Source: Nectonema munidae (lineage: Eukaryota > Nematomorpha > Nectonematoida > Nectonematidae). Taken from it: a stretch of DNA of 64,000 nt. Positions within the stretch are counted from its first letter, which is position 1. Each line of letters starts with the position of its first letter. The stretch is from assembly GCA_030549495.1 (NCBI GenBank), contig JAUIRK010000993.1:1099501-1163500 (forward strand). The letters are read 5' to 3'. The notes under the pieces were generated by a model. That model was not told the origin of the DNA, made no database searches, and worked only from the letters and a program-made list of their open reading frames with translations. A program made the position numbers and the translations under genes. This document shows positions 58,370 to 64,000 of the stretch, piece by piece.

Positions 58370-59790
58370 TTGATGTCAACATTTTGAATATAAACAGAAA
58401 TTCCATCCAAAGAGCAAGAATCGAAAAAGGGCCACCCTAATGGTGTAAAAATAGAAGGCATATATAAAGCACTTTGACAGCTTTTCTCATCTTTTCATTC
58501 TATATCTTTTTCATGTTTGTGAAAGTAGATATCAACTGCTCTTTAGAAATCAACTTCCAAATCTGCTTGATATATGCATCTTCTAAGCCCCTTTGGGAAT
58601 GAGAATAAGTTCACCTTATTTAAAGATAAAGGGAAAGTAGCAGAATCTAAGGCAAGCATTTTAGGTGGATTAAGGCATCAAAAAGGACTGGAAGCACACG
58701 TTTTATTTGCATATAGTTTATTTTATCAATCCCAGGTGAAGATTTAATTTTGCAATAACAATGAATGTATGAGTTTCTACTTTCTGAACAAGATTAGAAA
58801 AAAATAACATAATAAAATCCATATCTGTAAGATGAAAGTAGGCCGAGATTAGGAAGATTAAAGAATTACCAAATACGCCAGATATAACAAATATATTAAC
58901 TCGGCTTAAAATTAAAATTAAGAGAGTTTAAAAATTGTATAGCAGAAAGAGGTTTTTCAGATACAGAAATAGCAAAAGAGTAGTTAATTGGGACATTTGG
59001 AATCTTACAAGTAAAGTTCATTAAGTAAAATTATATCATAGAAAACTTTTAAGCAACTTGAGGATGGTTAGGCTCTGTTATGTTCTATCCAGAGACAGAG
59101 TAAAATAGAGGAAAGTACAATTTATTGAAAGCCAAAGAAGAAGTGTGTATATTCTGAAAAACACACTAGTATTTATACATTGGAAATATACTATGTAAAT
59201 TTCCAGCAATATCCCTAATCAAATGAGTGGATCTTTGTAAAAAACTATTTTCATTGACTTGATAGAACTTCATGCAAATTCTTCTTTAATTTGCATGCAC
59301 TTTGGAAAGGGAAACAATTTTGCATTGTTGCTGAGGGAAAATTGTGCAAACGCTTTGCAAAGGCCTTATTTACATAAGCTGCTTTACAACAGGTTCCATA
59401 ATTGCGAGTTTATATTTCGAATTTTTAATTTCAATTACCCTAATCAGGGTGCGACTTTTTGCCCAAATATATCCAAATATACCCAAATACACCCAAACAG
59501 ATGAAAATAAATTGAAATATTACAGTAATTTAAAGAATTCATTATGTCATCATTATTTAAGTCATTCGGGACAGATTTCATAATAAATCAGGGTTTAAAT
59601 TCACAATTTCCCAAAATCGTATATTAACTTTCTAGAATAGAAGTTGCTTGAGAATTTCGTGTGGGAGTTTCTAAACTGACAATAGCAGGTCCAGAAGAGT
59701 TTATTCTAATTCCATTTACAATAATCTTAATTATTAAATTATATTGTTTGTATATTATATTATAATTATTTTTATATATAATAATAATTA
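58370..59790. other. Possible decayed coding material, unassigned
   Basis: Around 58580-58730 the plus strand reads SPFGNENKFTLFKDKGKVAE and SKASILGGLRHQKGLEAHVL, peptide-like but not recognised. A repeat end lies at 59446-59515. Otherwise nothing. Confidence 0.3.
59446..59515 (-). repeat. Interspersed repeat, partner of 2150-2206
   Basis: Begins CAGGGTGCGACTTTTTGCCC and contains a run of ATACCCAAAT-like units. Reverse complement matches 2150-2206. Confidence 0.6.
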
Positions 59791-59794
59791 TATA

Positions 59795-59940
59795 TTGATA
59801 GGTTTGTTAGATATCAAAGTATTTTTAGAGGCTTTATGCTCGGATGTGCTTGAGATGGTTAATCACAGTTTCGTGATTTTGTTTTTAAGATTAGAAAGCC
59901 TTATCGAAACCCTAACTTTCAACTGTTAAACTGATAGTTA
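59795..59940 (-). mobile_element. Old tRNA-derived SINE
   Basis: Keeps GATGGTTAATCACAGTTTCG and TTTTGTTTTTAAGATT, as in the SINE at 18328-18509. The B-box region is degraded (CTTATCGAAACCC). Confidence 0.65.
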
Positions 59941-59944
59941 GATA

Positions 59945-60953
59945 GTAACAATAATTGAAGTTTCGAATACTTTTTAGTAACTTGGTTGACGAACTACTTT
60001 TGAGTAAGCTGGTTGACGAACTACTTTTGAGATAAATATTCATATAGTCATTACTTTTATTTAGAAAATCTAACAATTGATAAAATATTGGCTTGAGTAT
60101 GAAATATTCTTTAAAAACTATCGATATATTTGGAATTTAAAGGTCATTATACTAATCGACTTCTTTTAATAAAATTTTTATAAAAATAATCATAAAAATT
60201 TTGGTAGATTTTTTTTCTGTATTTTTATGAAATTAACTAATTTCAATTTAAGATTTTGTTTTTTATGCAATCTTTTTTTTTATGAATTTTAGACAAATTG
60301 AAATTAAACCAATATCTCTATTAGATGAATCAGTCTTAGACCTAATATTACCTATATAGAGTGTTTGTAGAATTATTTCTATTTACTATTAAAAAACAAT
60401 GTGGCATTAACCATGCAAATTTTAAACTCTGTCCATTTGTTTATTTTAATTTCAATAAATCTTTCCTTCTTTCTGAATATTTTGTTTTATTTTTTTTTCT
60501 TATGTTTTTTTCTAACATATAAAATGAAAATTGATCGGAGTAAATTGAAGAAATCATCGTCAGAACTTGTAATTTATTATAGTTTAATAAAATTCCTTTT
60601 CTTTAAGAATAATTTTTTTTCTATGAAAATTTTCGTTTTCTTATAGTTATATTATAATTCTAACTTTCAATCACAATAATAAATTTTAATTGACCACATT
60701 CTTTTAAACTAGAGAATTTTTTCAACAAAAAACAAATTGATATTAAAATATATTCTTTTGGTCTGATTTATTGGTCAATACTTTAAATTTTAATTATTTC
60801 AATGCCTATACCAGTTCTAAACTTCCAAATCATATACTGTTTCCTTAATTTTTATGAATAGTATAATTAATACATATATAATACGATTAATTTTGAAAGG
60901 AAGTATTTTATATGCCATCTTTTTTATTATTGAATATTAATAATATTAGCGAG
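59945..60953. other. AT-rich intergenic DNA, nothing recognised
   Basis: A near-duplicate pair of about 26 bp (TTGGTTGACGAACTACTTTT near 59981, CTGGTTGACGAACTACTTTT near 60009) is the only structure seen. Confidence 0.45.
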
Positions 60954-60961
60954 GTTTTATT

Positions 60962-61669
60962 CAGGCGCACATTCTTAAAATTTTTGTGGTGGGGGGAAGG
61001 GGCGTACTTTTTTTTTTATAATTTCCAAAATTTATTAAAAAACAATTTTTGTCAATGAATATACCACTATTATTGCTCGACATTATACCTGCGCTGTACG
61101 AAGTCAAATTATATTGTTTGTAATTCTGATTGTATCACTACGTTCTAGCTCAGTGATTTACAATTTTGAGTCCCCGGTGCCCTAGGCGCTCTCGAAGCAG
61201 TTACATTGGGACTAAGAAGTGGTCGCTGACTGGATCTTTTTGCGTAATATATTGCATCCGTATTGGGTTATTTGCGATTTTTGCCAATAAGTCACATTTA
61301 AAAGAATTTTAGATAAACAGTTCTTATATAGTTATGTGCTATAAAATATTCGACCCACCCAAAAATTTATGGGCTCTTGTTCAAATTACTTGCTACATTA
61401 TTGTCTGATCAAATATAGCTCGAATTTGCTTTGTTATATATAAGAAGTGGACGTTAATTAAAAAAGTTTTTAAATATTGATTCTAAGACTTTACCTTAAA
61501 ACAAGAAAAGTAATATCGAAAATCTACTCACAAGACAAATAAGTCTTTTAAATACTATAAAAATACAATTAAGAAAATAGGAAATTAATGGGAGGGGGAG
61601 GGGTGTATAGTCTTTTTCGCCCCATTGAAATATCATTTTTCGCCCCTCGCCCCTTGGTGTGTGCCCCTG
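60962..61669. mobile_element. hAT-type MITE, 708 bp
   Basis: Left end CAGGCGCACATTC; inverted right end CAGGGGCACACACC. Flanking 8-mers GTTTTATT (60954-60961) and GTTTTAAT (61670-61677) match at 7 of 8. G-rich just inside both ends. Carries the repeat shared with 5270-5475. Confidence 0.82.
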
Positions 61670-61677
61670 GTTTTAAT

Positions 61678-62850
61678 AATATATATTGGCAATTGTTTTA
61701 CCACATTTTAATTTGTAAGTACCACAATATATAAATGGTAAGGATTTAAGTTATGCTTTACTACATTTATTTTAAGTATGTGATCCCTTTTTAGGATGTT
61801 AATTTTTTTGTTTCCTTTAAAATTTTTTATTCAAGACAATGTTTCATTTAAATATTTTTAATTATAGTTTGTAAGTTGCTTGATGCGTGACCACACAAGC
61901 CACCTATGCTGGTTTACAGGCAATCACACATTACCCGGATATGTATTAAGATATATAATTATTTATGTTAGATTTCAAATGTGTTTACTAAATTACTTTT
62001 TTATTTATAAGAACTTTATAAAATTTGGATAGTAAACTTCTTAGAAAAATCAAATTTTGAAAATTTCTTAAATTTTCAATGTTTTTTCTTAAATTTATTC
62101 GTTCTAATGAATTATGCATGAAGAGTATTTTCTTACTTTCGAACAACTTTTGATAATTGTATTTAATGAACGCTGCTAAAACATGCCTCTGAATAAATTA
62201 TTATTAAGTTGTACTCTTTTAGAGAAATTAAATTTTAAAGACTTAGCTTTATTTGAAAGAACTTTGAAAGAAACGAAATAAAAGTTTTTTGAAATATAAA
62301 TAGAATACATTCTTATTTGTGCCTTCTCGATGAAAACACCCCACCGTACCTTTTTACCTTTGCGTTTTTATTTGAAATGAAAGAGACCTTGTAATCAGGT
62401 AAAAAATAAAAGGAATTTTTAGACTAAATAAATTTTATGGAAAATATAAAAAAAATACGAGGGTTTTATTTGATATTTTCGTTAGGCTGGTTAAAATTGA
62501 CAAACCTGTTTATCATGAATATCAAATACAAGAAAAAGTAATAAACCTTATAAATTGTTTTACTGTTAATAACTTTATTCTTGCGTGCTTTTTTTTATTA
62601 GGGTCTAAAATATTCCGTTCATAAAAAGTATCTATTGTTAAAGGATTTGATTTTATATACTGGTTAGTAGTAAAATGAGTGAATATGGTTTTATTTGACT
62701 TACTTTTGTGATCATTATTAAAAGCTACTGCATCTCATTTGTTGAAAATAAAAAAATGTGAACTTATGATAAAATCACTCATGAGAGTAATGCACACACG
62801 AAAAACGAAGTCAAAATTTTCATTATTAAAATGATTTAATTCTTCTTTTT
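61678..62850. other. Intergenic or intronic, nothing recognised
   Basis: AT-rich. Possibly an intron of the gene whose exon follows. Confidence 0.4.
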
Positions 62851-62853
62851 CAG

Positions 62854-62952
62854 ATTTCAGAAAATGAATTCTTAATCGACTTTCTTAAAAATAGCGATGA
62901 AAAAGAATTATTAACCAAATTACAATCTATTGTCCTTTGGAATTATGGAAAG
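62854..62952 (+). CDS. Internal exon of an unidentified gene
   Basis: Strong acceptor TTCTTCTTTTTCAG and strong donor AAG|gtaagc enclose 99 bp (33 codons, phase 0). Only one frame is open, reading ISENEFLIDFLKNSDEKELL and TKLQSIVLWNYGK. No family recognised. Neighbouring exons were not found in the window, so the gene continues to the right, and possibly also to the left. Confidence 0.72.
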
Positions 62953-64000
62953 GTAAGCTTTGTTTTTCATATTTTAACGTTTTTTATTTACGTTGATTTA
63001 TGCTGAATATTTTAATTTATTAATGAAAAACATAAAATTACCCTCAAGGATATATTATTTATTGTGATGCAACCAAACCAGAATACAATTCCGATTATGA
63101 TTATGATATTCATCCCCAAAAAGGATTCAGATTCTTCTTGATTTGAAAAAATAACTTTTAGTGGCGGGTTAGCACTTTTAGTATTCATTCCCATATGTAA
63201 ATTTATGAGAGGCAAATGATACACTTTATTGAAGTTTTAAATTTTAATTTAACTAATCCAGCATCATTCGGACTTTTCCAGATTAGCCTTTTCGTTTTAT
63301 TGGACATGTATTTGGTTTAAATACGCCAAACCTACTTACTAATCACCATATCTTCAATTTAAAATATTATTTAATTTATCTTATGAACTTTTTTTTATAA
63401 ACTCGTCTTTGGATACATTTTATTATAAAGTTTTTAGGTTAAACTTTTAACTACTTTTTTATATTTAAAAAAAAACTCATGTTTTTGGAAACAAAATCAG
63501 TTTTGGATCACCGATAGTACAGGATTTCTCTATTCTGGATTAGTGATAGTCAATCGAGGAAGATGGTTGCCAATAGTTCTCACAGAAGCGCGTATTGTTA
63601 CAATTTTTAGTGGTCAGCTTTTTAAATGAATTTAACTCAAATGTACTGATTTTTATATAAGCTACATAAAAAGAATTCTTTAAAGACTTCGATCACAAAG
63701 AAACTTTTGTTATGATGCAGATGTTATGATAGTCAAAGAAAAATTGAAAATAAACATTTAACTCTTTGCTATGATCATATTAGTGAATCTATCATTTCAA
63801 TGTTTTGAAAAATAAAAATAACTTTTTATTTTTCAATTTATTTTAAATTAATTTTCTTATTTTTCATTTTAAATAACTAAGAACATTGAAATGCACATTA
63901 CTCTTACTTTGTTTGAAAAGATAAAGATTTCAAAAATTTTACGATTTCGGTTCGTTTAGCTTTTTGAAATAAATGAATAAAAATTAATTTTTTTATTTTC
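62953..64000 (+). other. Probable intron of the unidentified gene
   Basis: Follows the donor at 62953. AT-rich, no further exon recognised before the edge. Confidence 0.45.

Overview
This is a very AT-rich stretch of animal nuclear DNA. It carries spliced genes with GT-AG introns, tRNA-derived SINEs, LINE fragments and many DNA transposons. The receptor tyrosine kinase of the ErbB/EGFR family shows it is a metazoan, probably an invertebrate. An arthropod such as a copepod would fit the base composition and repeat load, but nothing in the window proves it.

Two host genes are clear and one more is glimpsed. At 7580-9361 (+) a complete two-exon gene encodes a small mitochondrial-type lysine methyltransferase of the FAM173/ATPSCKMT family. 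At 39994-54989 (+) there is a nearly complete ErbB receptor gene. Twelve exons join in one frame without a break: ligand-binding domains I-IV, one membrane helix, the whole kinase domain and a tyrosine-bearing tail. Only the signal-peptide exon is not found. At 62854-62952 (+) one well-formed internal exon belongs to an unrecognised gene that runs off the right edge.

Most of the rest is transposon debris. From left to right: a LINE fragment (1-1980); a TA-flanked MITE (3846-4317); tRNA-type SINEs (about 6.1, 18.4, 19.0, 21.7, 34.4, 50.4 and 59.9 kb); a 4.1-kb TTAA-flanked element (12410-16528), with a second copy (23291-29492) interrupted by a 2.7-kb hAT transposon (26158-28903) and a third decayed copy (9690-11850); a MULE-like remnant (about 16.55-17.65 kb); an IS630/Tc1-type remnant (19.85-20.6 kb); a second hAT remnant (22.1-22.5 kb); a Tc1 remnant inside an ErbB intron (46.3-47.2 kb); a truncated LINE in another ErbB intron (52.7-53.2 kb); and the C-terminal half of a piggyBac transposase (57.3-58.15 kb).

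The most unusual pattern is a set of about ten TTAA-bounded elements, from 110 bp to 4.1 kb. They look like piggyBac-type non-autonomous elements. Several carry a perfect or near-perfect palindrome about 13-17 bp inside a terminal TTAA. The palindrome's sequence differs from subfamily to subfamily while its two arms stay complementary. Short members also repeat a CAGACGA motif, and the long members carry arrays of roughly 150-bp units and G-run/C-run hairpins at their ends. This looks like a structural or transposase-recognition feature kept by compensating changes, and is the best candidate here for something undescribed.
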